The translations under genes and the position numbers were made by a program. Shown here piece by piece: positions 21,855-31,014 of a DNA stretch of 64,000 bases (the first letter of the stretch is position 1; every line of letters begins with the position of its first letter). The notes under the pieces are model-generated. The model did not search any database and was not told the origin of the DNA. It worked only from the letters and a program-made list of their open reading frames with translations. This DNA comes from Blastomonas sp. (GTDB lineage: Bacteria > Pseudomonadota > Alphaproteobacteria > Sphingomonadales > Sphingomonadaceae), in assembly GCF_030373265.1 (NCBI RefSeq), contig NZ_JAUCZC010000002.1:153314-217313 (forward strand), given 5' to 3'.

Positions 21855-21886
21855 AAATCCTCCCCCAGCAAGCTGGGGGAGGATTT
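21855..21886 (-). terminator. Terminator of the puf operon, made from a family 1 repeat hairpin
   Basis: AAATCCTCCCCCAGC (21855-21869) and its exact complement (21872-21886) form a 15-bp stem; on the minus strand it begins 9 bases after the pufC stop codon and is followed by TTTTTGATT. The sequence matches the terminal inverted repeats of the elements at 3344-3491 and 44870-45032. Confidence 0.8.
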
Positions 21887-21894
21887 GAGTTAGG

Positions 21895-23001
21895 TCAATT
21901 CCCCGCTGCAGCCGCTGCGGCAGGAGCAGCAGCACCCGTCGCCGGGGCGGCGGCGGGGACAGCTGCGGTAGCCGCAGCCGCTGATACCGTACGCAGCGCC
22001 GGATAGTCCTTGGCCATCTGGGCACCGCCCAGAGGCTTGCGCTGCATCTGGTGGCAGGTGGCGCAGTTGGTCTTGTAGGGATCGCCCTGTGGTCCAAGCC
22101 GGTTGGCGGGGAACACATTGGCGAGCGGGTGGATATACTCCTCGTTGGTGTTCTTCACCATCTGCAGACCGTACCAGGCCAGCGCGCGTTGCGGGCTGCT
22201 CTGCTCCCAGCGCGCGAACGAGCGGCTGTTGTGGCAATAGGTGCAGTTGACGCCCAGCGACTGCGACAGGTGCATCATGATGGCGTAGTTGCCTTCGGCA
22301 TCCTTGACGCTCTGCCGGTTGGCGGTGGTCGGGTGGATGGTCTTGGAAATCACCCGCGCCGGACCGGAATTGCCGCGCATGTACTTGGCATAAGTATCCA
22401 GCGGCAGCGAGGCATAGGCCACCGCGTTGCTGGGCGTATTCTGCCCGCGCTTGTTGCCCATCAGACGCCCGTCGGACGGCTTGGGGTCGGTCCAGACATA
22501 TTCGGGAACAGCGTTGCCGCGGTGGCAGGTGTAACAGGTCACACCGGTCTGCTTGACGTGATCCGAATAGTTCTGGTTGATGTTCTGCGTCATCTGGATC
22601 ATCCGGCGCGCGACAACCTTGGTGTACTTGCTGTCATCCGCCAGATTCTCGGCGTTATGGCAGTAATTGCACCCGGCCTCCTCGGCAGGAAGATTGGCCG
22701 GCACGATCCACTGCGTGATCGCCGCCATGGTGTAGTCGAACTCTTCCTGGCTGACATTGGCCAGCACCTTGACGTTCTGATACACTTGGCCCGCCGTCTG
22801 CCCGCCCGGAGCGGGAAGCTCATAGGGTGGCGGCGGCACCTCTCCGGGGGCCACGACGTTCCCCGGATCGACGATCTGGACGATGCCGGTGCCGCGATAG
22901 CCGGTCTGCTGCGATTGCTTGGGACCGAGTTCACAGGCGCCCAGCGCCAGGCTTGACACGACCAGCACTGCGGCTGCCGTCAGTTTCGATAGACTAGGCA
23001 T
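21895..23001 (-). CDS. pufC: Reaction-centre tetraheme cytochrome c subunit
   Basis: 368 residues. A lipoprotein signal ends at LGAC (Cys23), and four CxxCH haem motifs occur at 111-115, 156-160, 253-257 and 313-317, as in PufC. It donates electrons to the photo-oxidised special pair from the periplasmic side. The C-terminus ends in an Ala/Pro-rich low-complexity tail of about 30 residues. AAGGGAG precedes the ATG, and the gene begins 5 bases after pufM as the last gene of the operon. Confidence 0.98.
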   Translation of the reverse strand: MPSLSKLTAAAVLVVSSLALGACELGPKQSQQTGYRGTGIVQIVDPGNVVAPGEVPPPPYELPAPGGQTAGQVYQNVKVLANVSQEEFDYTMAAITQWIVPANLPAEEAGCNYCHNAENLADDSKYTKVVARRMIQMTQNINQNYSDHVKQTGVTCYTCHRGNAVPEYVWTDPKPSDGRLMGNKRGQNTPSNAVAYASLPLDTYAKYMRGNSGPARVISKTIHPTTANRQSVKDAEGNYAIMMHLSQSLGVNCTYCHNSRSFARWEQSSPQRALAWYGLQMVKNTNEEYIHPLANVFPANRLGPQGDPYKTNCATCHQMQRKPLGGAQMAKDYPALRTVSAAAATAAVPAAAPATGAAAPAAAAAAGN

Positions 23002-23006
23002 GGCTG

Positions 23007-24059
23007 TCAGCTCCCTTGCGTCTGGCTGGGGGCCTCAGGCAGCGCGCCCGGATCCTCAACCATCTGGTTTGGATCGATCACCACTTCGCTCGGTGGAATG
23101 AGCGTCGTGCTGGGATCGACAACACCGGTATCGGGATAGGCCGGGGCGAAATTGTGCTCCTGTGCCCACAGATACCAGTTATCGACAACCGTGCCGGTCA
23201 GCAGGATGCCGATGCCGCCGGTAAGTGTGGTCAGCACCGCAAACCACCAGGCCCAACGATGGATCGATTCCATGGTGGCATTGAAGCCCATGGTCCAGCG
23301 CCAGAACAGCCCGGCGCGTTCGCTGGCTGTGCCGCGATCGTAGATCTGTTCGATCTCACGCTCGCCACCATAGCGACCCACAGCCAGAATTGTGGCGCCG
23401 TGCATGGCAAAAAGCAAGGTGGAGCCGTACAGGAAGACGATCGAGAGCGCGTGGAACGGGTTGTAGAACAGATTGCCGTAGCGGATCGAGAAGGCTGCGG
23501 TCCAATCGAGGTGCGGGAAGATGCCGAAGGGCACCGCTTCCGACCAGCTCCCCAGCATCGCCGGGCGGATGAAGCCCAGCACCAGGTAGAGCCAGATGGC
23601 GCTGGCAAAGGCCCAGGCGACGTGCGTCCCCATGCCCAGCGCCCGGGCGCGGCGGTAGGTGCGTGCCCACCACAACAGGATCGATGCGGTCAGGAAGAAC
23701 CCGGTGATGATCCACCAGCCGCCTTCGGCCAGCGGAACCATCGGCGAGAAGCCGTATTCAGGCCCGGGCGGTTCCAGCGCGAGCCAGAAGAATTCCTTGA
23801 GGAAAACGTTGGGATTCCAGTTGACCGACGCCAGCATGTTGAGGCCGATGATCACGAAAGCCAGCGTGCCCAGCAACAGCGAGGCGAGCCCCAGCTTGCC
23901 CAGATAGACCGGGCCGATCTGCGCCTGGCCGAGCTTGCCCAGCCAATAGCTGAACGTGGTCGCCTTGATGCGCGGTTCGCTGTCGTCCTTGAACGGCATC
24001 CCCATTTCGGGATGCCCGTGGAGCTGAACCTGGGTGAAGATGTTTTGGTAGCGTACCAT
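23007..24059 (-). CDS. pufM: Reaction-centre M subunit
   Basis: 350 residues with five transmembrane helices. Conserved are the bacteriochlorophyll/iron His segments ([48 protein letters not shown]) and WPNVF-like N-terminal motifs. PufM binds the special pair and QA together with PufL. After the usual C-terminal region ([16 protein letters not shown]) there is an extra tail of about 45 residues rich in Pro, Asp and Glu, predicted periplasmic and unlike the shorter textbook M subunits. Confidence 0.98.
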   Translation of the reverse strand: MVRYQNIFTQVQLHGHPEMGMPFKDDSEPRIKATTFSYWLGKLGQAQIGPVYLGKLGLASLLLGTLAFVIIGLNMLASVNWNPNVFLKEFFWLALEPPGPEYGFSPMVPLAEGGWWIITGFFLTASILLWWARTYRRARALGMGTHVAWAFASAIWLYLVLGFIRPAMLGSWSEAVPFGIFPHLDWTAAFSIRYGNLFYNPFHALSIVFLYGSTLLFAMHGATILAVGRYGGEREIEQIYDRGTASERAGLFWRWTMGFNATMESIHRWAWWFAVLTTLTGGIGILLTGTVVDNWYLWAQEHNFAPAYPDTGVVDPSTTLIPPSEVVIDPNQMVEDPGALPEAPSQTQGS

Positions 24060-24074
24060 GGTGAATTATCCCTC

Positions 24075-24899
24075 TCACATCCAGATCGGCAGGTTGAGCC
24101 ACCAGCTCCACCATTCCGGCCAGCCGCGGGTCCAGAACGGGCCGGATATGATGATGCACACTGCGCTCCAGAACCCGGCGTTCAGCGCCAGCAGCAGGCC
24201 CACGCGGTGGATACCGAGCGTGCCGACCGAATAGCCGATCAGGTCGCGGAAGAAGGTGTCTTCATATTCGGGCGATTTGACGTCTTCACCCTTGGCCGGG
24301 TTGGTGGCCGAAAGGACCAGCGCACCATGCATCGACAGCGCCAGCGTGGTTGTGAAGAAGAACGACACGGCCAGCATATGGGCCGGGTTGTAGTGGAAGT
24401 GCAGATACTGGTATCCGACGTTGGATACCCAGTCGAGATGGCTGAAAATGCCGTAGGGGAAGCCATGGCCCCAGGCGCCCAACAGCATCGGCCGGAACAC
24501 CACCAGAGTGATATAGGCGAAAATGGCGACGCCGAAGGCGAAGGGCACATGATAGCCCATGCCCAGCTTTCGGCAGATTTCCACTTCGCGCAGCGCCCAG
24601 CTGACAAAGGACCCGATCGCGCAGACCGTAATGATCTGCCACAGGCCTCCTGCCTTGAGCGGCGCCAGCCCCAGACCATAGCTCAGGTCAGGCGGTGCGA
24701 TGTTGATCAACCACGGGTTCCACGTCCCGCCCTGCGATGCGCCGTAGAAGATCAGCGCAGTGCCAAGCGAGGCGAAGAACAAAGTCGTGATCCCGAAGAA
24801 GCCGACATAAAATGGCCCGACCCAGAAATCGAACAGATCCCCGCCGACCAGTGTTCCGCCTCTGACGCGATATTTTCTCTCGAAGCTCAAGAGCGCCAT
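24075..24899 (-). CDS. pufL: Reaction-centre L subunit
   Basis: 274 residues, full-length. [16 protein letters not shown] at the start, five transmembrane helices, and the conserved [31 protein letters not shown] and [21 protein letters not shown] segments supply His ligands to the special pair and the non-haem iron and frame the QB site. AAGGAG precedes ATG. It lies 15 bases ahead of pufM and 190 bases after pufA, with stem-loops in between. Confidence 0.98.
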   Translation of the reverse strand: MALLSFERKYRVRGGTLVGGDLFDFWVGPFYVGFFGITTLFFASLGTALIFYGASQGGTWNPWLINIAPPDLSYGLGLAPLKAGGLWQIITVCAIGSFVSWALREVEICRKLGMGYHVPFAFGVAIFAYITLVVFRPMLLGAWGHGFPYGIFSHLDWVSNVGYQYLHFHYNPAHMLAVSFFFTTTLALSMHGALVLSATNPAKGEDVKSPEYEDTFFRDLIGYSVGTLGIHRVGLLLALNAGFWSAVCIIISGPFWTRGWPEWWSWWLNLPIWM

Positions 24900-25013
24900 T
24901 GCCAGACTCCTTCGTTAGCCGCTGCAGCAAGGGTGCAGCGAACCGGATAGTGTTACCTCATGGGATGAGGCCTGAATTCTCGTTCACCCCGGGATGGGGA
25001 TCACCAGTGAAGG

Positions 25014-25067
25014 GGGCAGACCAGATAGACCAGCCATGCTGGTCTGCCCTTATCGCCTGGTCAGGCG
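25014..25067 (-). promoter_or_regulatory. Intercistronic stem-loops between pufA and pufL
   Basis: GGGCAGACCAG (25014-25024) pairs perfectly with CTGGTCTGCCC (25039-25049), and next to it CGCCT/AGGCG (25054-25067) makes a shorter hairpin. The loop contains a second GACCAG copy that can pair with the same arm, so two folds are possible. In Rhodobacter, hairpins at this place protect the pufBA 3' end from exonucleases and give LH1 a higher yield than the reaction centre; the same role is inferred. Confidence 0.7.
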
Positions 25068-25089
25068 ACACACTGGCTTTACCCTGGCG

Positions 25090-25275
25090 TCAGGGTGTGA
25101 TCGCCGATGCCGCAGCCACTGCAGCAGGTGCAGCGGTCGGGTTGGGTGCTTCCAGCCAGTTGTAGCGATTGGTGCTCAACAGGATGAAATGGATGAGAAG
25201 TGCGAGGACGAACAGGAAGACCGCCAGGGCAGTCAGGATCTTGTTGCCATCGAATGTTTGCCACATTCTATGCAT
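25090..25275 (-). CDS. pufA: Light-harvesting 1 alpha polypeptide
   Basis: 61 residues: [22 protein letters not shown]...[16 protein letters not shown]. One transmembrane helix holds the bacteriochlorophyll-ligating His29; the RYNW segment after the helix is typical of LH1 alpha. The C-terminal 17 residues are an Ala/Pro tail. AAAGGAAA lies at the right distance for the first of two Met codons. pufB lies 15 bases upstream. Confidence 0.96.
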   Translation of the reverse strand: MHRMWQTFDGNKILTALAVFLFVLALLIHFILLSTNRYNWLEAPNPTAAPAAVAAASAITP

Positions 25276-25290
25276 GATAAGTTTCCTTTT

Positions 25291-25503
25291 TTAGCTGAGC
25301 TGCACGTCGGTCACGGGGTCGAGACTCGAAGTCGCTTCGTAGCCGGGCGTACCCGGGAACCACGGGCGCCATTGCCAGACCAGAACGTGGGCGATGATCG
25401 CAATGATCGTAAAGAAGGCAAAGCTTGCAACGAAGAGTTTGTGAAACTCCTTTGCTTCGCTTTCCGTCAGGTAGGTCGCAGGACCCATCCCTTCATCTGC
25501 CAT
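25291..25503 (-). CDS. pufB: Light-harvesting 1 beta polypeptide
   Basis: 70 residues with the LH1 beta pattern: polar N-terminus ([14 protein letters not shown]), one transmembrane helix with bacteriochlorophyll ligand His39, and VWQWRPWFP after the helix. His21 is the usual second conserved His. The C-terminus ([20 protein letters not shown]) is about 20 residues longer than the shortest beta chains. AAGGAGA lies 8 bases before ATG; a 16-bp palindrome precedes it. Confidence 0.96.
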   Translation of the reverse strand: MADEGMGPATYLTESEAKEFHKLFVASFAFFTIIAIIAHVLVWQWRPWFPGTPGYEATSSLDPVTDVQLS

Positions 25504-25519
25504 GAGATATTCTCCTTAG

Positions 25520-25535
25520 CTTCCAAATTTGGAAG
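25520..25535. promoter_or_regulatory. Perfect 16-bp palindrome upstream of pufB
   Basis: CTTCCAAATTTGGAAG is self-complementary over all 16 bases and lies 17-32 bases before the pufB start, next to its ribosome binding site. It may be a protein-binding operator or an mRNA processing or translation-control element. It does not resemble PpsR boxes (TGT-N12-ACA). Confidence 0.5.
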
Positions 25536-25632
25536 AACGCCAAATGAGCGCCTTCCAGGCGATTATCCGTTCGGGAAAATCCCGTGCGGATGATGGAGGC
25601 CCCGTCCCAAGGCCGATGACTGGACCAGCCGC

Positions 25633-27087
25633 TCACGCGAGCTGCCCCATATTCTGTGCGACGGCTTCCTCCACCAGCCGCACCTCGGTTACTGAATTCT
25701 CGTTTGCGCGCCGCGCGGCCCTTTCGGCCGCATCGCGCAAGTTCTTGGCCGCAGAAATGCGCACAAGAACCGGCTGCGCGTCGACCAGCTGGTCGAGCCG
25801 CGCCTTGGCTTCCGGTGTCCAATCGAGTTCCCGCTCGATCCTGGCCGGAGTGGCCGCAACTGCATCCATCTGGGTCGACAGCGGCAGGATGTGGAACAGC
25901 GCATCAAACAGCGCGTTGCACACTTCCTGCACCAGCCAGGTCGCCCCCGAATAGCCCATCACCGGCGTTCCCGTGTGGCGGCGGATCACCGCCCCGGGGA
26001 AGCTCGCCGGGATATACATGCCCCGCGCGCCGCACTCGGCCATGTACATCCGCTCGTTATAGCTGCCGAACATCACCAGCGGAGGGTTGGTGCGGATCGC
26101 CTCGCGCACCGCCTCGTTGTCGGGCTTGACGCCCGCGGTGCGGCTGAAGGCGAAATTGCACGGCAGCCCCATGTCGTGCTCGAGGAAGTTGCGGATGCCG
26201 CGCGCATAGGTTTCGTTGGCGTGGATGCCGAAGCTTGCGGTGCCGAAGAAATCCTGCGTGACCGAGCGCCACAGATCCCATAGCGGCTTGATCGTGGTGT
26301 GCTTCTCGCGGTCGATGAACGGCTCGGGGTTGAGCCCGGTCAGCTCGCCCAGCTTGCGCAGGAACAAGGTGGTCGATTCCAGCCCGATTGGCGCCTGCAG
26401 ATAGGGCCGCTCGAGGGTTTCGCACAGGTTGCGGCCGAATTCGCGGTACATGCAGATGTTGACCTCTGCGTCCGCGAGCTTCTTGACGTCGGCCAGATGG
26501 CTGCCCAGCGGGAACACCATGTTGAGCTCGCAGCCGATGCCTTCGACCAGCCGCTGGATTTCGGCCAGGTCGCTGGGCATGTTGAACGTGCCGTAGATCG
26601 GGCCGAGGATGTTGACCTTGGGCTTTGTCCCCTCCTTGCGCGGCGCAAGCGGCTTGACCTTCTTTGGTCCGAATTCGGTCCACAGCCAGGTGAGCGCGCG
26701 ATCGGCGGCCTGCCACTGGTCTTCGTCGATGGTGCGCGGCAGGAACCGGCGGATGTTGGTGCCGTTGGGGGTCACGCCGCCGCCGATCATCTCGGCGATC
26801 GATCCGGTGACGACAACCGCGGGAAGATCGGGGTCGAGCGTCTGCCAGGCGCGGCGCATCGCACCTTCGGTGCCGGTCTTGCCCAGCTCTTCCTCGCCCA
26901 GGCCGGTGACGACAATGGGGAGTTCGTGCGGCGGCAGCGCATCGGTGTAGTGCAGCACCGAGGTCACCGGCAGGTTCTCGCAGCCCACCGGGCCGTCGAT
27001 GATGACCTGCAGGCCCTTGATCGCGGTGAACGCGTAGACCGCGCCCCAGTAACCGCCTGCCCGATCGTGATCGATGATGAGGGTCAT
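25633..27087 (-). CDS. bchZ: Chlorophyllide a reductase subunit BchZ
   Basis: 484 residues, a NifK-like subunit. It begins [47 protein letters not shown], with the cluster-ligand Cys in GPVGCENL. BchY and BchZ form the heterotetramer that reduces chlorophyllide a (C7-C8) with electrons from BchX on the way to bacteriochlorophyll a. ATG overlaps the bchY stop (ATGA). The end is 130 bases before pufB, a stretch that could hold a secondary puf promoter. Confidence 0.97.
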   Translation of the reverse strand: MTLIIDHDRAGGYWGAVYAFTAIKGLQVIIDGPVGCENLPVTSVLHYTDALPPHELPIVVTGLGEEELGKTGTEGAMRRAWQTLDPDLPAVVVTGSIAEMIGGGVTPNGTNIRRFLPRTIDEDQWQAADRALTWLWTEFGPKKVKPLAPRKEGTKPKVNILGPIYGTFNMPSDLAEIQRLVEGIGCELNMVFPLGSHLADVKKLADAEVNICMYREFGRNLCETLERPYLQAPIGLESTTLFLRKLGELTGLNPEPFIDREKHTTIKPLWDLWRSVTQDFFGTASFGIHANETYARGIRNFLEHDMGLPCNFAFSRTAGVKPDNEAVREAIRTNPPLVMFGSYNERMYMAECGARGMYIPASFPGAVIRRHTGTPVMGYSGATWLVQEVCNALFDALFHILPLSTQMDAVAATPARIERELDWTPEAKARLDQLVDAQPVLVRISAAKNLRDAAERAARRANENSVTEVRLVEEAVAQNMGQLA

Positions 27088-28616
27088 GTGCCCACCGCCT
27101 CTTCGGACTTGGTGAGTCCCTTGATGCGCGCGGCGTACTTCTTCTTGAACTCGGGCCGGTCGACCGGGGTATCGCGCCAGATGCCGGCATTCTCGTTGGC
27201 ACCAACGCCATCGAAGAAGCTCTGCATCCGGTTGAACCGGTCCTGGTTGGCAAGCGCGGCGTTGATCACCAGCGCCAGCGAGCCAGCGCCTGCCGGGCCC
27301 ATCAGCGGACGCGCCGAGATCAGGTTGGTGAAGTACAGCGCGGGGATCGCCTCGCTCTTGGCGTGCTGGACCACCGGGGTGGTGCCGATGGCGAGATCCG
27401 GGCGGTATTCCTCGACCGCCGCGATGTCCTGCTCGAGGCTGGCGCGGTACTGGATGCGCACGCCGCGCGCTTCGAGCCAGGCGCGGTCGGGCTCGGACCA
27501 GCGGGTCTTGGGGCAGGCGGTGCCCACATACGGCACTTCGGCGCCGCTTTCGATCAGCAGCCGCGCGACCAGCAGTTCGGAGCCTTCATAACCCGAAACC
27601 GTGATCCGGCCCTTGATCGGATTGGCATCGAGCGCCGCGCGGATTGCGGGCAGGAACTTGTCCTTGGCGGCATCGACCGCCGATTGCGCGACGCCGCAGG
27701 CCGCGCCGATGGCATCGAGCCAGGCGGCGGTGCCATCGACACCCACCGGCGCCGAACCGATCACCGGACGCCCGGCAGCTTCGAACTCGCGCACGCTGGC
27801 GGTGTAGAACGGGTGGATCGCGGCGACCGCGGCGCAATCAAGCGCGCTGTACAGTTCGCGCCATTCGCGGGTCGGGACGACGGGCCCTGCAGCCAAGCCC
27901 AAAGGCTCAAGCAGCTGACCGATGCCGACCGGATCGGCGGGGAACATTTCGCCCAGCAGCGTCACCGTCGGACGGTCGGGGCGATGGCTGGGCGCGGCGA
28001 CCGGGCCCTGCGAGGCTTCCTTGCGCGCATAGGCGAGCATGGCGCCGGCGAGCACGTCCTTGGCCTCGGCATGGGTCGGGACGCCGAAGCCGGGGACATC
28101 AATGCCGATGATCCGTACGCCGTTGATCTGCTTGGGCAGATTTTGGATCGGGACGCCCGATGCGGTGGGTACGCACAGATTGGTGACGACGACGGTGTCA
28201 TACAAAGCCGGATCGGCCATCAGATGCACCGCGTCGCGGATGTCTTCGTACAGCTTGCCGGTGACGAGCGTTTCGGAGCTGAACGGGACGTAACCGACCG
28301 AACGGCGCGCCCCGTAGAAATGCGAGGTGAAGGTCAGGCCATAGACGCAGCAGGCCGAGCCCGAGAGGATCGTCGCGGTGCGGCGCATGCGCAGGCCGAC
28401 GCGCAAGGATCCGAACGCGGGGCACATGCTCTGCGGCTGATCGTGCGGACCCTTGGGGTAATCGGCGGCGTAGCGCGCCAGGATTTCGCCCTTGCCTGCC
28501 TCTTCGGCGGCCGCGCGCATGGTGTCCTTTGACGAGCACCCCCCTTCGACGGGAGCGGCCGCAAGGTCGATCCGGTCAGGTGCGCGCGCGGCGGAAGAGG
28601 CGGGGCTGTCGGTCAT
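27084..28616 (-). CDS. bchY: Chlorophyllide a reductase subunit BchY
   Basis: 510 residues, a NifD-like subunit. Cys residues in [22 protein letters not shown] and [11 protein letters not shown] match cluster and substrate-binding positions of BchY. The open frame continues upstream into bchX, but ATG 28616 overlapping the bchX stop (ATGA) is the natural start ([18 protein letters not shown]). It partners BchZ and receives electrons from BchX. The N-terminal 35 residues are variable. Confidence 0.97.
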   Translation of the reverse strand: MTDSPASSAARAPDRIDLAAAPVEGGCSSKDTMRAAAEEAGKGEILARYAADYPKGPHDQPQSMCPAFGSLRVGLRMRRTATILSGSACCVYGLTFTSHFYGARRSVGYVPFSSETLVTGKLYEDIRDAVHLMADPALYDTVVVTNLCVPTASGVPIQNLPKQINGVRIIGIDVPGFGVPTHAEAKDVLAGAMLAYARKEASQGPVAAPSHRPDRPTVTLLGEMFPADPVGIGQLLEPLGLAAGPVVPTREWRELYSALDCAAVAAIHPFYTASVREFEAAGRPVIGSAPVGVDGTAAWLDAIGAACGVAQSAVDAAKDKFLPAIRAALDANPIKGRITVSGYEGSELLVARLLIESGAEVPYVGTACPKTRWSEPDRAWLEARGVRIQYRASLEQDIAAVEEYRPDLAIGTTPVVQHAKSEAIPALYFTNLISARPLMGPAGAGSLALVINAALANQDRFNRMQSFFDGVGANENAGIWRDTPVDRPEFKKKYAARIKGLTKSEEAVGT

Positions 28617-29611
28617 ACGGCGTCGTAAACCACTTCGAGCGAAGGCTTCTGTTCGTAGGTGCCGCCGCGCATGTCGGCCTGGGTCGCGGGGACCAGCTCG
28701 ACATTGCCGCCGGTGTCCTCGGGCTTGAACAGCGCGAGCAGACCATCCTGGGTCAGCGGACGCGGGGGTGCGGGCTGCGCTTCGGCGACGTTGATCGCGA
28801 GTTCTTCGAACAAGGATGCCCATTCGGTGTCGGGGCGTCCGATGATCTGGTAGTTGGCCGACTTGCGGCGGATATCGTCATTGGCCGGGATCGAGGCGAG
28901 CACCGGGATGCCGACCTCTTCTGCGAACGCCTGCGCCTCGCCGGTGCCGTCATCCTTGTTGATCAGGATGCCCGCAACGCCGACATTGCCGCCCATCTTG
29001 CCGAAATAGTCGACCGCCTTGCAGACGTTGTTGGCGACATAGAGCGATTGCAGGTCGTTCGACGCGACGACGATGACCTTCTGGCACATGTCGCGCGCAA
29101 TCGGCAGGCCGAAGCCGCCGCAGACCACGTCGCCGAGGAAATCGAGCAGCACGAAATCGAAGCCCCAGTCGTGGAAGCCGAGCTTTTCGAGCAGTTCGAA
29201 ACCGTGGATGATGCCGCGTCCGCCGCAGCCGCGTCCCACTTCGGGGCCGCCCAGTTCCATCGCGAACACGCCGTCGCGCTGGAAGCAGACATCCTCGATG
29301 CGAACCTCTTCGCCGGCCAGCTTTTTGGCGCTGCTGGTTTCGATGATCGTCGGGCACGCCTTGCCGCCGAACAGCAGACTGGTGGTGTCGGACTTGGGAT
29401 CGCAACCGATCAGCAGCACGCGCTTGCCCTGCTGCGCCATCATATAGCTGAGGTTCGAGAGCGCGAAGCTCTTGCCCGAACCGCCCTTGCCGTAGATCGC
29501 GATGATCTGCGTTTCCTTGGTCACAGGTCCCGTGTGCACCGGATCGGGTTCGTGCGATGCTTCATCGCGCAGGGCGGCCGTATCAGGTCCGGAATGTTCC
29601 AACATCGTCAT
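28613..29611 (-). CDS. bchX: Chlorophyllide a reductase iron protein BchX
   Basis: 332 residues, NifH-like. A P-loop GKGGSGKSF lies at 41-49, switch region GCDPKSDTT follows, and the Cys pair for the bridging 4Fe-4S cluster lies in GRGCGGRG and DVVCGGFGLPIARDMC. It passes electrons to BchY-BchZ with ATP hydrolysis. ATG 29611 overlaps the bchC stop (ATGA), better supported than an in-frame TTG at 29626. Confidence 0.97.
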   Translation of the reverse strand: MTMLEHSGPDTAALRDEASHEPDPVHTGPVTKETQIIAIYGKGGSGKSFALSNLSYMMAQQGKRVLLIGCDPKSDTTSLLFGGKACPTIIETSSAKKLAGEEVRIEDVCFQRDGVFAMELGGPEVGRGCGGRGIIHGFELLEKLGFHDWGFDFVLLDFLGDVVCGGFGLPIARDMCQKVIVVASNDLQSLYVANNVCKAVDYFGKMGGNVGVAGILINKDDGTGEAQAFAEEVGIPVLASIPANDDIRRKSANYQIIGRPDTEWASLFEELAINVAEAQPAPPRPLTQDGLLALFKPEDTGGNVELVPATQADMRGGTYEQKPSLEVVYDAV

Positions 29612-30540
29612 GCGCAAGCGCTCCAATCGAGTATCATCTTGAGGCAGGCCGGATCGGTGAACGCGGTGGGGTACGCGCTGGGTGCATCAGCAACCGGCTG
29701 AACATGGCTGACCAGCCCGGCAAGGCTGAGCGCACCGCTAGAAACCATCGCGCGGATCGCGACGAGGTCATCGGGGCCCCATTCCGCAGCGACGCGGATG
29801 CGTGCTTCGCGCATGAATGCGGGCGGAAAGGTAAAGCTGAGCGGCTGCTGATAGAACCCGGCGAGCGTGACTTCCCCACCCTTGCCAAGCCGCGAGATCA
29901 GCGTGTCGAGCAGCGAACCGTCGCCGCTGACATCGCAGATGCTGCGATAATCGCGGCGCTCATCCGCATCGGGATGAACAATATCATAGCCATCCGCGCC
30001 GGCGCTGCGGGCCGGGTTGATCTCCCACACGGTCGGCGCAGGCGCGCCGCTGGCGATGGTGAGACGGGCGAGCAGGCGGCCAAGGATGCCGTGGCCAACG
30101 ATCAGATCGGGAGGACCGCCCGCCATCGCATGCAACGCAGTGGCGGCAAGCGCGAACAGCACGCCGTCCGAGCCCCAGTTTTCGTCGATCGGCAGCGCGC
30201 GGGCCGAGGGCACCACGAGTCGCCGTGCCGATCCGCCGAACAGACCGCGCGCATCGGCAAAGCAGTTGGCGCCGGGCACGAACACCCATTCGCCGATCCG
30301 GCCCTTGCACTCAGCGCCTGAGTCGACAATCCGGCCCACCGACTCATAGCCGGGGACCAGCGGGTAACCCATTCCGGGGAAGCTAGGCATCTTGCCGGTA
30401 AACAGCAGTTTTTCGGTACCGGTGCTGATGCCGCTCCACGCGATTTCGACAACGACATCGGCGGATTCTGGCGCATTCAGCGCCAACGGACGCAAGGCAA
30501 GGCGGTGCGGTGCTTCAAAAATGACGGCCATTGCCTGCAT
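29608..30540 (-). CDS. bchC: Bacteriochlorophyllide dehydrogenase BchC
   Basis: 310 residues from ATG 30540 (MQAMAVIFEAPHRLALR...). A medium-chain-dehydrogenase-like protein with IAWSGISTGTEKLLFTG and PGMGYPLVPGYESVGRIVD near the N-terminus and a degenerate Rossmann region (IVGHGILGRLLARLT). It oxidises the 3-hydroxyethyl group to 3-acetyl in bacteriochlorophyll a synthesis. GGGGAG precedes the start. It is the first gene of the photosynthesis operon, with the PpsR-box promoter 60-100 bases upstream. Confidence 0.96.
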   Translation of the reverse strand: MQAMAVIFEAPHRLALRPLALNAPESADVVVEIAWSGISTGTEKLLFTGKMPSFPGMGYPLVPGYESVGRIVDSGAECKGRIGEWVFVPGANCFADARGLFGGSARRLVVPSARALPIDENWGSDGVLFALAATALHAMAGGPPDLIVGHGILGRLLARLTIASGAPAPTVWEINPARSAGADGYDIVHPDADERRDYRSICDVSGDGSLLDTLISRLGKGGEVTLAGFYQQPLSFTFPPAFMREARIRVAAEWGPDDLVAIRAMVSSGALSLAGLVSHVQPVADAPSAYPTAFTDPACLKMILDWSACA

Positions 30541-30597
30541 TGTGCGCTCCCCTTGTCTAAAGCCTTTGGGGGACACTCACGAGACCCCTCAACAAGG

Positions 30598-30641
30598 TGT
30601 CATCTTAACTTAACTCCCCATAGTGTCAATGTAGGTTTACA
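30598..30641 (-). promoter_or_regulatory. bchC promoter with tandem PpsR/CrtJ boxes
   Basis: On the minus strand TTGACA (30629-30624) and TAAGAT (30607-30602), 16 bases apart, form a sigma-70-type promoter. A full PpsR box, TGT-N12-ACA, covers the -35 (30624-30641), and a near match, TGT-N12-ACT, covers the -10 (30598-30615). The boxes are separated by exactly 8 bases, the arrangement described for CrtJ/PpsR at Rhodobacter bchC, where the repressor binds cooperatively in air. No ppsR gene is in this window. Confidence 0.8.
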
Positions 30642-30934
30642 CATTGCAGTGCATTTGTTTTTGGACACTTTTGCCCATGGGGGTGATCGTTTCGAACCCA
30701 AGGCGGCAGATCTGGCGGAGTGCGCTGGTGGCGATCCCCGCAATTGCCACGGGCCAAATGGCAGGCGAAGCGCCGTCTGGGTGGCCCCACAAAGCTGCGC
30801 CGCGAGTCTGCCCGGCATCGCATCGGGAGGGCACGTCCTGTGGCATCGACGCTGCGGGCGTGCGGCTCAAACTTCCGGCGCTATGCCAACCCATGTGATG
30901 ATGGCCCGAGGTCGATCGCCCTAGGACGGGTGTC

Positions 30935-30984
30935 GACGCGGTGCCCTGCCCCACACCCCGACGAGCCACGACGGGCACCGCGTC
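30935..30984. other. Long inverted repeat in the bchC to SRPBCC intergenic region
   Basis: GACGCGGTGCCC (30935-30946) and GGGCACCGCGTC (30973-30984) are complementary over 12 bp with a 26-base spacer, 31 bases before the SRPBCC start. It would form a stable leader hairpin on the plus strand. The remaining 30642-30934 holds no gene I can support. Confidence 0.5.
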
Positions 30985-31014
30985 ACCAACGCCAACAAAG
31001 GGATTTTGCAGGCC

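Noticed and set aside
30644..30898. 84-codon plus-strand frame just outside the bchC promoter
   Set aside because: It starts within the promoter region, has no ribosome binding site or recognisable motif, and is poor in codon bias.
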